The position numbers and the translations under genes are program-made. From Paraphysomonas bandaiensis (taxonomy: Eukaryota; Chrysophyceae), in the NCBI GenBank assembly GCA_965644295.1, contig CBFFRP010000378.1, forward strand, positions 62,001 through 126,000: 64,000 bases of DNA, given 5' to 3'. The notes below the pieces were generated by a model that did not search any database, had not been told where the DNA came from, and was given only the letters and a program-made list of their open reading frames with translations. Positions 1 to 11,993 of this stretch are shown here, piece by piece (positions within the stretch are counted from its first letter, which is position 1; every line of letters starts with the position of its first letter).

Positions 1-114
1 CTTGAAAAGACTTCTAAGAGTATTCTGTCCCACTTCTTGTCAGTACAAAACTGGGAAGAATGTTCTGCATCTCAGCTCAGTGAATTGAAGTCTCTACTCC
101 AGCAATACAAATAG
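1..114 (+). CDS. 3' end of an unidentified protein gene (partial)
   Basis: Frame 1 is open from the first base through 37 codons to a TAG at 112-114. The peptide ends in SQLSELKSLLQQYK, an amphipathic helix-like tail. Composition and codon use look like real coding sequence, but the fragment is too short to assign a family. The start, and probably most of the gene, lies left of the window. Chance openness over 37 codons is possible, so confidence is moderate. Confidence 0.5.
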   Translation, partial: LEKTSKSILSHFLSVQNWEECSASQLSELKSLLQQYK

Positions 115-1095
115 CCGAAAGATTGCGCTTGCTATCTGCACCATATATGTACATTGAAATCGTATGCGTCGAAGCAGAAGCTTTATGGGTATAGCCGCTT
201 CGTATTTTTTTTATAATCTTTTATTTCTGTGCTGACAGATTAACGTGGTAGCTAGATAGACTACCACCTCCATTACCACTATATTGCTCTTTATTATGAC
301 TATATAGTGAACATATTCGATTTTATTATTTCATTCATACTGGGGTCTGTGTATATATCAATTTTTGAATTTTTTCGTATATTATTCAATAAATTAGTAT
401 TGTATCTCTATAGTAGGGTAAAGTAGTGAATCTTTGTAAGCCTACTCTTGAGAATCAATCATATATATATATAAATGTCTGTTTCTTTAGCAATAAGCGT
501 TCGAGAGTCAGGACCAGATTAGTAGCTAGATGAAAACTAGTCAAGCTAAATATGCATTTACTAACTATTGTAAACTCTAATACCTTACTATTTACTATGT
601 AACGCTACGAGAATTGCTTGTGCGTCGCCGCAAGCACCAAGATGCGACCATCATTCTTGCTATAGTCAAAGATGTGTATGTAGGGTACCTTGCAGCATGA
701 CTAGTGAAAGCAGTGATCTAAGTCTACTACAACCACACTGGAGCGCTTAATAAGACTACACTTTATTATACTTTTATTAATTTTATCAGGTCAGAGGAGC
801 TCGAGTTCATCAGTTTTTATTGAATATTAAGATAATTTTATGCACAGCGACTACGCAGGCACGAAGTGAAACGTATAAAATTATATTTATTCCCGAAACG
901 GATAATTTCGCTTCATACTAAGTATTTATAAAATTCATAAGGAACACCAATATCGATTCGATAGTGTTCATAAAACGACTCAACAATCATCAAGCATTAA
1001 AAAATTCAACCAAACAATCCAAGCAATAAAAATGAATTTATTACAGAGATAATATATATCGCCACTCGATATTATTAAACACCGCTGCGTAATCG
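115..1095. other. Intergenic, no gene seen
   Basis: AT-rich spacer between the end of the + strand partial gene and the 3' end of the minus-strand SDR gene, a convergent arrangement. No ORF or convincing splice model was found. Bases ~560-690 resemble ~25690-25790 (see findings), which suggests an old dispersed repeat. Confidence 0.5.
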
Positions 1096-2415
1096 TTATC
1101 GCATCTCGCCCTTAGTGAAGTAGGAATATACGGTCTCGGCAACCACTCCTGCCCCAGGAATTATCACTTTGGGGTTATCCCAAACCCACTTCATAGTGTT
1201 AGTTATAGGAAACCGTCGAGACGGGGACACTCCACCTTCATTAGGATCAAAAGCCTGCTTCAGCGTAACGAGTGATGCGCCAGATCCAATCAAGGTAGTC
1301 CAAACGGTTGGGTCACCTATAATGGGTTGGTTTGCATCTTGTTCAGATCTTAGGAGACTAACAAACTGGCGATTCATATTCCCCAAACTCTTTATATTCA
1401 GTACTCGTTCCATATTTCTGTAGTCTATCTGTACTGGCCTGAAACGGCCACGAGAACGATGCGATAGACTCAGACGCCGCAGCATTTCGTAAATGCTCAT
1501 AGTTTCTGGCCCAACAGCATCATATATTCGTAGAGTATAGTCGCGTATAGCGGGCGCATTGATATGTTTGGTATTGTATTGAATAGGTCGAATTGATGGC
1601 TCGGTGAGACCTAAAAAGGCAATACGTTCAGCGGCATCATTAACTTCATGCGGTTGGAGAGGAGCCGTACCACTCCCCATTATAGGAGTCAATGGCAGTC
1701 GACACAGATCGGAAAGATTGAGATCACTTCCTCTTTGGCCTACTAGACCATCATGCTTGCTGTACAATAGACCCAGGACAGTGATTGTCACGGGAAGTGC
1801 CATGTTAGATATGGCGAAGTCGGCCATAGCCTTGGCACGTGCGTACGGCACTTGTCCAGCCCTTTCAGCATTGATAGCCTGAGTAGAAGACTGTATCCAG
1901 TGTCCGAACTCCAGTTCTTCACAGGCTTTACATGCTGCCAAGGGAGCTCGATAATTAACATCCATGAGAGCATCGTACTTTCCTTGTTGAGGTCCTGCAA
2001 CAGCAGCAAGGTTTATAAATACAGTATCTGGACCTCTAAGACCAAGACTTCCAAGATGATTCCGCCAAATATCTACATCATGTTGTGCATAATAATCTAC
2101 ACGACTAGCTCGAACAGTTTTCATTCGTTCTATACCATATAATTTTGATAATCTTTGCATAAGTGTACCTGGACTTGATGATAAGAGAACGACCTCTCCT
2201 GGCTCCTCTTTATAATCCAACCGTAATTGATGTATTTCAAGAATACAGTTTAATACTCTACTTCCAAGAAATCCTGAAGGGCCACTAAGTACAATAGTTT
2301 TAGGATGTGAAGTTAAAAGAAGTTCAAGTGCATGTGATATAAGTGATTGATGTTGATATTTACGAAGATTATGAAGTGAATAAGAAGAAGTTGATAGTAT
2401 TTTTTTATATGGCAT
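1096..2415 (-). CDS. NAD(P)-binding SDR / epimerase-like protein
   Basis: Intronless ORF of 439 aa with an ATG start. Near residue 40 a beta strand (KTIVLSG) leads into the glycine-rich GPSGFLGSR loop typical of a Rossmann NAD(P) site. Residues ~130-200 carry the NLAAVAGP strand, an HWIQSSTQA segment and a YARAK match to the SDR catalytic YxxxK. Together these mark an extended or atypical short-chain dehydrogenase/reductase. The C-terminal ~200 residues (substrate side) are unfamiliar, so the reaction is unknown. The N-terminus is basic and Ser-rich (MPYKKILSTSSYS), and an organelle-targeting role is possible but unproven. It is transcribed divergently from the ABC transporter. Confidence 0.72.
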   Translation of the reverse strand: MPYKKILSTSSYSLHNLRKYQHQSLISHALELLLTSHPKTIVLSGPSGFLGSRVLNCILEIHQLRLDYKEEPGEVVLLSSSPGTLMQRLSKLYGIERMKTVRASRVDYYAQHDVDIWRNHLGSLGLRGPDTVFINLAAVAGPQQGKYDALMDVNYRAPLAACKACEELEFGHWIQSSTQAINAERAGQVPYARAKAMADFAISNMALPVTITVLGLLYSKHDGLVGQRGSDLNLSDLCRLPLTPIMGSGTAPLQPHEVNDAAERIAFLGLTEPSIRPIQYNTKHINAPAIRDYTLRIYDAVGPETMSIYEMLRRLSLSHRSRGRFRPVQIDYRNMERVLNIKSLGNMNRQFVSLLRSEQDANQPIIGDPTVWTTLIGSGASLVTLKQAFDPNEGGVSPSRRFPITNTMKWVWDNPKVIIPGAGVVAETVYSYFTKGEMR

Positions 2416-3004
2416 TATTATGTATGTATATATGTATGTATGATTATGAAGTGATTGATGGATGATTGTAGAAGTTAATGAATAGATTTAGATGGATATG
2501 TGAATTTGCTAGGAGGATGTCGATATGAGGATATGAAGATATGATTCTGTTGAGCTGACGTGTGATGGCTTTGTAGTTATGTGACTTGTTCGTTCGTAGA
2601 ATTCTTTATTTGGGGACTATAAAAATCAGTTAACTTCTAAAAAATATGTTTTTTTGGATGTTTTGGGATAGATATTAGGATATTTTGATTTTTGAGGTGT
2701 GTTATTGTGGGAATTAGGATATACAAAGTAGAAAAAAAAGATACCATCAATATTACCGATACACGGATTACTGTCCGTATATATCTATCCGATAAAGTCA
2801 GACTAACAAACAAAGAAAATACTAAGAAATTTATATCAATGGTGCTGAATGGACATGGAAATACACAACACGATCAACTGTCTATGTATATGTATGTATA
2901 TGTATGTATATGTATGTATAAGTGAGCAGATCTCTTGATGTAATTCCAGTGCACACACACACATACATACATACATCAATAACTCCCATATTATAATATT
3001 AAAG
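2416..3004. promoter_or_regulatory. Divergent intergenic region, SDR / ABCG
   Basis: About 590 bp between two divergent start codons, so it must hold both promoters. It contains short TATG/TATA tracts (2416-2440 and 2880-2925) and a CA/ACAT run near 2950-2975. A 77-codon ORF here is low complexity and is not called. No specific factor site is recognised. Confidence 0.4.
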
Positions 3005-5016
3005 ATGGAACTTCAAGCTACTATTGATCCTGAAAATCATCCTCCAACAATGCTTGGTAATGATTACTCTCCTGTGACCCAAGAAGCAGGAGATACTCCT
3101 GGTAAGAGCTCTATGTTTGATCTACGAGCCAGTCAAGATATATCATGGAATAGTGTTAATTTCACTGTACAAAACAAATCGAAATATATTTTAAGAGATT
3201 GTTGGGGATCAGTAGAATCAGGCAATGTATGTGCTATACTGGGACCCTCTGGAAGTGGGAAGAGCTCCTTACTGAATGTGATTGGTGGACGACAATCATC
3301 CGGTCCATCAATTGATGTATCTGGAAAATTTTATGTTAATGGAAAATCAATTGATCCTATGAAATTTCGTAAGAATATTGCTTATGTGATGCAAGATGAT
3401 GCTCTGATGGCCACTGCTACACCGAGAGAGGCACTTCAGTTCTCTGCTGCATTGAGGCTGCCAAAGCAATCGTTCTCAGACATCAACGACCGTGTAGCGC
3501 AAACCCTTTCAGCTCTAGGAATAGCGGAGTGTGCTGATACAGTTATTGGGAATGCCTTAATCAAGGGCATCTCCGGAGGACAGCGGAAGAGGACAAGTGT
3601 GGGAATAGAGCTCATCACTAACCCATCCTTATTGCTCCTTGATGAGCCTACTAGGTATGCAATGTATATAAATCCGAATAACTATTATGTGTTTGCTGGT
3701 GTTTGCTATTACGAGTATTTATGGATATGAATATCTAATACTGTGTTTGCAGCGGCCTAGACTCTTATACTGCATTCCAATTGATACACCTGTTACAAAA
3801 GATTGCCGCGAGCAATGCCACCGTTCTCTGCACTATCCACCAGCCATCCTCAGAGGTGTTTCATTTATTTGACCAGGCAATTTTTCTGGCATCAGGTAGA
3901 ATACTGTACAATGGGCCAGTGAAGAGTATTGTATCACACTTCAGCGCGAAGGGTTACACATGCCCCCAGAACTACAACCCTTCGGACTATGTGATGTACC
4001 TCAGTCAGACTGAGCCACTTGAAAGGCTTGAAAAGGCTGGAATAATCAAAGGGTATGAAAATACTGACGGCTCGCCCAATACTTCCTCTGATGACAAAGA
4101 AGCTTCTGCGCTTGAGAATGGTAACCCCGCTTCTCCGGAGAAGCCTCGTTCCGATGCCGAAAACGATGTAATTGGGCATAGTCGAGCAGATTATTTAACA
4201 CAACTGATGTGGCTAATGCTTCGCGAAGGCAGAAATACTTTCCGCAACGTTCCTGCTCTCATTGGACGATTCGGTGTAACAATCGTGCTCAGCATTATAG
4301 TTGGTCTCATCTTTTACAAGGCAGGTGGGGAGGACGATTCGGTGGAGGATAATTTCAGTGCACATGCTGGTCTAATGACTTTCGCAATGATCGATGGCAT
4401 GTTTATGCAGGCCCAACCTGCACTGCTAGAGTTTCCAAATGAACGGCCCATGTTTCTCAGGGAGTATTCGACGGGCACGTACAGTGCAGCTGTGTACTGC
4501 CTCGGCAAGGTCTGCTTAGAAGTTCCTTTGGCGCTTGTACAGTGTTGCATCCAAATGGCCATACTTTATAACATGGGACACTTACAAGGTGACTTTATAG
4601 TGCTTATGATGTGCTCCTTTGGTGTGGGGATGGTCAGTGCATCTGTAAGCATTCTTGTTGGAAGTGTAGTGACTGACCCGAAGCAAGCCTTAGAGATCAT
4701 GCCAATCATATTAGTCCCGCAGATTTTATTTGCTGGTTTCTTTATTCGCACATCACAAATTCCTATTTTCTTGAGGTGGGCACAATATGCTTGCGGACTC
4801 AAATACGCGATTAACATTTTTGCCATAAATGAATTTGCTTCCTATCGTGATTCGTGCGATGGTATGGCAGCTGAGAATTGTATGGGTTATAAAGACAACA
4901 ACGGAATTAACCCTGAGGATTGGTATATCTACGTCATTATTCTAGGTTCACTCTTCGTTGGTCTGAGAACAGTGGCCATGTTTATGTTGTCGAAAAGGGC
5001 GAAGAGATTTTACTAA
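3005..5016 (+). CDS. ABCG-type half-transporter
   Basis: Two exons, 3005-3654 and 3753-5016, joined over a 98-nt GT-AG intron; the splice restores DEPTSGLDSYTAFQL. The product is 637 aa, normal for a half-size ABCG (White/BCRP) exporter. The N-terminal ATPase domain has Walker A GPSGSGKSS, the signature ISGGQRKR, Walker B LLLLDEPT and the H-loop TIHQPSSEVF. An acidic linker (~residues 330-385) leads to an ABC2-type membrane domain with about six TM helices and a short extracellular loop containing Cys residues (SCDGMAAENC). The nucleotide domain precedes the membrane domain, as in all ABCG proteins. It should act as a dimer in a membrane; the substrate cannot be read from sequence. Confidence 0.95.
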
Positions 5017-5310
5017 ATACCTATATTCTCTAGTGGAGGCAGCAATGTCAGAGCAGTATAATTGCTGTTAGGACAATTGCATTACGTTACATCACCTAGG
5101 TTGCTTGTTAATATATTTTGCTACCACATCGAAAGAAATGTAATCGTTGCCTAGCAACCAATTAGCATAATAAATTTTGTATTAATAGAATTGAAATTCA
5201 TAGAATTTTCTGCCTTGTGTATTAGCAACATGATCTATATTCTTTCCCTCTGAGGTGATTAGGCAATGCATTATGTAATGCACTGCAATATAGAGAACAA
5301 TTTACGAATA

Positions 5311-5901
5311 TCATCGATGAATGGCCAGTAAAGTTGTCGAAACGCTGAAAATATAAAGCATTGAATATGAGACTATGAAACATGATCCTGGTACATTGTT
5401 TAATAACTTAAAAGAAGAGAGCTTGTGTAGACTCATCTGGACTTGAGCAGGAATCTGAGTTTTGTAGTTGCCATCTTTAGTGCTGGGAAGTTGACCATCT
5501 AAAGGAGTTTTCATAGAAAATAAGTGATATAGTGCTAATTTTGTGTACGCCGCGATTTTACCATCATCAATCAATAATGATTTTAGACAGTCATAATATT
5601 GAATAATCCAAGTACTTCATAGGGTTTTATTGAATTTATATAATACTGTCTATTACTATCGTATTCTTTACCAACGGTTACTTCGAAATTCGAAAGACTT
5701 ATACTTCCGATTTTAATTGCTTACCAATAAGCAAAATCAACATATACTCAACTCAAAATTGAAATGGCATTAAATTGAAAAAGGAAATCAACAGTCTACT
5801 AACTTGTAACAAACAATAACAAAGATAAAACTATCTGGAAAGTGTATAATATACTACAACTTCTACCGCAGGGATACAAATATAACTTCTTCCAATGTCA
5901 T
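5311..5901 (-). CDS. Tentative small spliced gene, unknown function
   Basis: Model: exons 5901-5878, 5703-5672 and 5614-5311 give 119 aa with consistent phases. The last exon is open for 100 codons and reads like protein (CTWIIQYYDCLKSLL, then LIDDGKIAAYTKLALYHLF). The first two exons are short and rest only on GT/AG sites and phase, so the N-terminus may be wrong. No family is recognised. It lies just downstream of the sulfotransferase gene on the same strand. Confidence 0.35.
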
Positions 5902-5934
5902 CAGAATGCACACATCAAAACCTAATTTTATAGG

Positions 5935-8277
5935 TTAAAGCTCCCAAGCACTAAGTATATTTGTGCCACATCGATAAGGAAAGTGTTGTCCTCTTCTGAG
6001 ACTGTATCCAAATGGTCTTAATCGTTGCTCAATTCTGCCCAGAGCCGTTCTGTTTTGCAAACTAAATCTCTTGTACGCCAGATCAAAACCATATAGTCGT
6101 CTAATACTTGTCTCGTACACTAATGCAGGATCAAAAAAATCAGAAGATGCACCAATCCCCATTCTATACTGCTCTAGATTTAGCAGTCTCTTGCCAGTTT
6201 CCACAGAACCTCTGATAGTTGTTGCCGTTCTAGTTGACGCTTTCTGCTCTCTGGAAGGTCTTTGAAGCCTATAGCTATACACTGCCTCTCCGAAAATGGA
6301 TTCATCTATATACAAATGTAAAATGCTTCAATATTGCGAGGTGGGTAGTTTCTCCCTATACAAATAAGCGCTAGCTATACGTAGCCTCGTAAAATGAATG
6401 GTACTACCTCCGCATTCCACTTTCGAATTGAAGGGGTTCAAGGACTGTAGACCTTTCATTAAAGACCAATGAAGGAATCCGAAAGTCGACGTATATGATG
6501 ATATACTGGGAAACAGCTCTTGACACACCTACAAATCGTGTGAACAGAATGACTGAGTATGTACCAGCTGTATATTGTCAGCAAACTACTGGGGAGTCTT
6601 ACTATCCCACCTTCTTTGCATGTGTCTTCGACGGCGACGACGATGCAAACTGTATAAGCTTCACGCATACGTTAAAACCTTTGTCAATGAAATCCTCATA
6701 TCTCACTGCAACGACCAAATATATCGTGATGATTCAATTTGCAGAGAACAATTGCGCAATATGTACCTATTCGTATATGCCGCTCACTGAATGTCCAGTT
6801 CGACTGTAGACATTTAGTCAAATATGATTACATTCATTTCCAAATCACGTTGATAAAAGAGCTTATATAGATGCTATATCGCACTTACGCTCAGAAATCC
6901 GTGCAGAGTCTCCATAGTGGACAGCCAACTAAGTCCTTTTCCAGCGGTATTGGCGCAGCTGTAGCATCGAAGTTAGAAGTATCGGTAAATGTACACATAC
7001 TACGTGGTTACGATTATAACACAGCAGTGGCTGCCATCTCAAATATACAACAAATACGAGAAAAAAATATATCATATTGATGGGAAAGTCTGGCAAGCAA
7101 AGTAATACCTATGAGGAGAAGTAGGTTTGCGGTCAGATGGTAGCTTCTTCCCAATATAATCAAGATCATTGCGTTCCATCATGTTGACGAAATGCGTGAC
7201 AGATTTCCATAGAGGCATCCTGACATGAACATCGCCCATATTACGTTTCCTGTGTGCATATACAATTTCAGATTGCCGTATATATCGTTAGATCATAAGG
7301 CCAATATTAGCACAATACTTTCCATCATAAATAATGATACGAATATACGCACTTGTGAAGAGTGTAATCTCCTTTTTCTGCATGCGTCATCCATGTGGCA
7401 CCTCTTGGAAGGGCATTGCTAATACTGCTGGGGTGCTTCATATTTAAAATGAACATAAAATAATATATGAGCATTACAAATAAAAAAGCATTGATTTTCT
7501 ATCAACGTGAACAAAAGAAGGATGTCAATGAGAGTAAGAAACTACTCTTCTGATAATCTACTTGTATAATTGATGATATGACGTGTGTTGTAACCTTAAT
7601 CACGATTATATACTTCTTTTCTCCTGCAGCATCGAACGCATGATGCAAAAATGGGATCTTGAGGAGGTCGGCGGGAGACTTCTGTACTAGCATACTCTTG
7701 TTCATATCCCACAACTGTGACCACTACATTCAAAAACATATCAAATTGTTGGTTGTATCGATACACTATCTCACTTCAGAGACAAGAGAGGAATAAGAGT
7801 CTACTTGGTGTGAACGCCGTAGAGAGCAGTAAACGCCTGGTCGATATACTTTTGATACTTTCTCTATGCCGCATATGACTGTAAACACACCCAGTTGCAT
7901 GATATACATATACACTACCAGATAGCTTCCATTGTCCCTTAAAGTGCAGATTAACACACAACTGCACCACAAGTGGGGACTTACCTCATAATTAAAGCGT
8001 CTACACTGTTCTCCACATGTGGGAAAAAATGTGGATGCATCCGTAACATATTTAAATATTTCATGTACTACACTGTTATATATATGCTTAGTATGTATGT
8101 ATGTATGTATGTATGTATGTATGTATGTATGTATGTATGTATGTATGTATGTATGTATGTATGTATGTACCTTGTGCCAGAGTGAGGCCAGCCTGATATA
8201 TCAACAAATGTATGATTAGAGAGAAGGGATTGAATTGTGATGATTAAGGTGAAGAGGAGAAGTTCTCTGAGATACAT
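5935..8277 (-). CDS. P-loop sulfotransferase family protein, 13 exons
   Basis: Hand-built model, 451 aa: exons 8277-8171, 8072-7985, 7937-7919, 7878-7775, 7723-7595, 7435-7341, 7249-7109, 6958-6889, 6803-6767, 6705-6679, 6649-6603, 6528-6408, 6305-5935. Every junction is GT-AG and phase-consistent. Residues 1-20 form a hydrophobic signal or anchor. Residues 29-36 (GWPHSGTS) match the 5'-phosphosulfate (PAPS) loop. Then follow NYEGQWKLS across a 19-nt exon, LVQKSPADLLKIPF, the strand YIIVIKHPSSISNALPRG (3'-phosphate region), SCANTAGKGLSWLS and VRYEDFIDK (27-nt exon). This order fits membrane or secretory sulfotransferases that move sulfate from PAPS to a sugar or protein. The acceptor is unknown. 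Exons 6, 7 and 11 have the least certain borders. Confidence 0.8.
8091..8169. repeat. (ATGT)n microsatellite in sulfotransferase intron 1
   Basis: About 19 copies of a tetranucleotide fill most of the 98-nt first intron of the sulfotransferase gene. The repeat starts directly after the GTACAT donor. Frame-open translations of it (YVCM or HTYI repeats) are artefacts. Confidence 0.9.
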
Positions 8278-8738
8278 TATAGTGTATGTGGTGGTGTATT
8301 GGGGTAATTATTAAGATATGAGTATGTGGTGTGGTTATATATGGACTTGTCTGTAGGAGTCTCTCTCTCTATATATACACATACGATACTACGACATTTT
8401 GTGATTGGATAATCAAAACCCCCATTATTTTAATTTTTAATCTGATAATATTAAAATATTCCACTTTTATGTTCGAAATACTCCAATATTTCTCTAAATT
8501 GTACACCATAATTGAACGCTTATTAACCAATGATTCAGTAGAGTAGGCATATTATTGGACACTCTCACCCTGATACCTTTAGCAGTATGGTATACGAGTA
8601 GCTTGTATCTTGTACATCTGCAGTGCAGTGTATGTACGAGTACGTCGTATATAGCTATGCACTCTGCACTGCACCGTAACACATACATACATAGCTATGC
8701 ACTCTACATATATACAACCAAGCCATCTCATTCATACA
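8278..8738. promoter_or_regulatory. Divergent intergenic region, sulfotransferase / ankyrin-like gene
   Basis: About 460 bp between divergent starts, AT-rich, with a TATATA stretch near 8370-8385. A CAGTGCAG/CTGCACTG-type inverted motif lies near 8620-8675 (ctgcagtgcagtg, later cactctgcactgcac). No defined regulatory site is known. Confidence 0.35.
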
Positions 8739-9311
8739 ATGCCAATAATGAAACAAGAAGACACAATGGACATCGCAGTAGACCGTGATGTTGATAGCAT
8801 GTTAATGGGAAAGAAGCCAAGTCAATCAATGGCAATGACCGATGAGCGTATATCTGCTATAGAGAAGAGGTTAGCTCAGCGGATAGATGCAGGTCATGCA
8901 GCTCCATCACGATGTGCCCATGCTATGTGCTTATCTGCTGCTAATGGCTATGAGCCAATAGTGAGAATGCTATCAGCCAGACCCTCCAGTACCTTCAACA
9001 AAGCTTACTCTTTCAATGAGCCACTGATGAGAGCCATTAGATCATGGATCAAAGCTAGTACGAATGAAACACTTCGAAAACGGTGTGCAAAGTGTGCAGA
9101 ACTCTTAGTGCGGGCTGGTGCAGACATGAATGCTCCTGACAAATACTTGAAGTCGAAGCTCAGTGCAGCTGACAGACTTAACCAGGATGGATCTCCTTGC
9201 GCACTTTCATTGCTGACTTACTTGTTGTCTTTGCAGTCAGTGGATAAAGATTCCGCTGAGAATAAGCATGTGGGAGATGCTCCTTCCAAAAAACGACGTA
9301 GAGTGAAGTAA
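8739..9311 (+). CDS. Ankyrin-repeat-like protein with C-terminal basic signal
   Basis: Intronless, 190 aa from the ATG at 8739 (MPIMKQEDTMD). An in-frame ATG at 8697 would add 14 residues, but the downstream start gives a more typical N-terminus. The segments MCLSAANGYEPIVRMLSA and CAELLVRAGADMNAPDKYL fit the helix-turn-helix and the G-A-D-hydrophobic-N-A turn of ankyrin repeats. Other repeats are degenerate. The C-terminus KKRRRVK resembles a nuclear localisation signal. The function is presumably protein binding in the nucleus. The partner is unknown. Confidence 0.6.
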   Translation: MPIMKQEDTMDIAVDRDVDSMLMGKKPSQSMAMTDERISAIEKRLAQRIDAGHAAPSRCAHAMCLSAANGYEPIVRMLSARPSSTFNKAYSFNEPLMRAIRSWIKASTNETLRKRCAKCAELLVRAGADMNAPDKYLKSKLSAADRLNQDGSPCALSLLTYLLSLQSVDKDSAENKHVGDAPSKKRRRVK

Positions 9312-9665
9312 CTAAGTTCTTCTACTGTACGCAGTACCAACTGTAGTGAAAAAAGTTATGCTAATACGTTGATACGATATAGTTGCTGCTACGTAGCTAT
9401 TGAATGTTCTATGTAACCACTGTGTTCGCCACAGTGCTACTTTACTGTGATGTATATTTTTATTTTCTTATTTCGATTGCACTTAATTTAACAGACAGCA
9501 ATTTAGTACCACGCACATACAGTGTTCTTGAAATCACGAACGCGACAAAAATCAGTACATCCTTACGCACCACACAACTAAACAGAATACACGCGAAGTA
9601 TAATAACGATTCCACCACAAGCACTAAGTAAAGCAATAGCTTTAACTTCAACTATACTCTAAACA
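9312..9665. other. Convergent 3' intergenic region
   Basis: About 350 bp between the stop codons of the ankyrin-like (+) and metacaspase (-) genes, presumably both 3' UTRs. A 75-codon ORF here shows no protein-like features and is not called. Confidence 0.5.
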
Positions 9666-11993
9666 CTAGCTAAGCGATCCAAGCATACCCCCAAACAGCA
9701 CAGCATTAATCATTGAAGTTATTTGCTCGACGGGGTCGTTTTGGCCTGAGAAAGAATGAATTTTATTTGGGGAAAATTTCTTTCTGATTGTTCTGCCAAT
9801 CTGTGTGTTTGTATTAGGAAGAGCATCAAAAACTGAAAAAGGCCTTCCGAAATCGAATTCTTGAGTAGATGACATCTGGGGCTTTTGAGAAAATCCGTTG
9901 GCTTTCATTTCACGCAACAGTTCGTCAAGCAGCTGGTCGTAAGTTGGACAGGGGTTAGTTTGAAGTGCTGCTACGAAAGCAGTTGTCATTGCTCCCCCAG
10001 GAGCAGAGAATGCGGATTGAACGTCACAGGAAGTAGTTCCATCTTCGCAGCCACTAAACAACACAACGTCACCGAGAGAATGGTAGGGGTTCGTTTCCTC
10101 TTCGAATAGACGTCGACTCGGGTTCCATGTATACGGTAGATCCAAACCTGTTGTCGTAAAACTTATATAAAAAGATACATCAATTTACTAGATTAAATCA
10201 TACAGACACACAATGTATCAGTCAGACACACATATTCATTTCGGGTGGCATTCAAGGTGTTAATGTCGGTACCAGTGCCAGAGTGGCAAGAGTCCATAAC
10301 AGCTGTCAATCTGACTCCATCTGGTAGGGTCTGTACCAATATCGCACTGATCTCATCATCAGTAATCATCCCTTCTCTTCTAAAGTCAACTACGTAACAG
10401 CAACACGTCAGCATACATACAATCGCTAAAGCCATCACCAAATGAATGTATATCACCAAAACATGTGCATTCCGCATTGCATAAGTCCAGCACAACTCGT
10501 CGACCAAGTCTGTTATTTCTAACCAGTACGTAACAAGAAATACTAGGAATACCTGGTAATATTGTCTCATTCATCCCATCTTCTTCAATACCATGAGGAT
10601 CTTCCTGCTGTGAACCATGTCCAGAATAATGAAAAAATAATGCATCTCCAGGTTTCACATCATGTGCAAGCCAGTGCATGCCTTCTATAATATTCTTTCT
10701 CGTCGGTGCACGGTGACCAGCAATAGAACGTTCATCCGTAAGCACTCGCATATTCATCTCTCCGGTGGGCCAATTAAACGTCCGTGTAAGCAAGGAGTGC
10801 ATTGAGATAACATCATTAACGCACCCACGTAAGGCACCCTGTTGGCCAGTATAGTTAATACCGATGAGTAAAGCACGGTATACAGGACGACGGGGAGGGT
10901 GAGTTGGGCCAAGCGGTGGGGCTGAAATTGGAGGGTGAAGATTACTGGGTGGACGGTAGCCAGATGATGACGATGCCTGTGTCGCAGAATTAATGGTTGG
11001 AGCAGGTAGGTTCGCCGAATGGCTAGTTGTATATCCTGCAGGTACGGATGGAAAACAAGGTGGCACGGGTGGGGAATTAGGTGGTCCGGGCGCCACGGCA
11101 GCATGGACTAGTGTTGGTTGGGACTGATTATACAACGGAACGTGAGATGAAGAGTGCGAAGGTTGTATTTGTGGTGGTGCAGGGTGTGCGTTGGGAGTGG
11201 TGGAAGGGTTTAAGGGAATATCGTTGTATACTCCGCAACTCGTGCAGCACTGTGAACGACACGACGAAGAAGGCAATAGCATACCACATCGTCCGCACAA
11301 GTACCGTGTTATGTGGGCTTGTTGTTGATGTGTGTGTGCATGACTCGGGGAGGGAAGTACTACGGGTTTAGCACTAACAGGTATTCTTGTCTGGGGCTGG
11401 GCCCTGAGTTTTATAAGCGCCGCATCTCTATCTCCCCCACATGACACAAGAGTGTCGTGGATGACTTGCCGAGGTACACCAGGTAAAACTCCATGCAGTT
11501 CATTTACATTCAGATATATTGGAACCATATACTCGATAATAGTGTCACCAAGACCATCAGCCTCTGCAAACACTTCTCCAGATATGCGCATATCACCAGG
11601 AACAAAATTTGGCCATATGTTTTTAATCGACTCATTAAAATCAATTGTTTTCAAGTCTCCTCCAAATGTTTGTTCTAATGCTAAAGCAACATCCTCTTTA
11701 GTCAGACCATGATTATACGGATCAAAATACTGAAACCAATTGAGCTTATTAGATTTTAAGTTCGGAGGTTTCGATGAGAGTAATAAGTCAACAGCTGCAT
11801 AAGCATCCCCATTAGATCTTTGTAATGCTGCTTTAATCTGTATGTATGAGAGGAATGAGAGGAATGAGAAGATATGAATGAGCTACCTGATTAGAGGTAT
11901 GTAGAGGCAGTATGCTCTGGATATGAATGTATATGTATATGAGGATAGTTGGATGTGATGAGATAAACGTACCTTAACAAACCCTTCAGCCAT
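9666..11993 (-). CDS. Type I metacaspase with UBA/CUE-like and zinc-finger prodomain
   Basis: Four exons, 11993-11973, 11837-10553, 10389-10273 and 10147-9666, give 634 aa. The first exon holds only seven codons. Residues ~5-35 (IKAALQRSNGDAYAAVDLLL) and a second stretch (VIHDTLVSCGGDRDAALIKL) look like UBA/CUE ubiquitin-binding helices. Next come a four-Cys zinc ribbon (CGRCGML...CCTSCG) like the LSD1 finger of plant type I metacaspases and a long Pro/Ser linker. The p20 domain starts at YRALLIGINYTGQQGALRGC, with catalytic His414 in HYSGHG and Cys470 in DSCHSG. The p10-like part follows without the long linker of type II enzymes. The expected activity is Arg/Lys-specific, calcium-dependent cysteine protease in cell death or proteostasis. 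The UBA-like call is inference. Confidence 0.93.

Noticed and set aside
7502-7714. Separate small minus-strand ORFs between 5935 and 8277
   Set aside because: Each is an exon, or exon plus intron read-through, of the single sulfotransferase gene.
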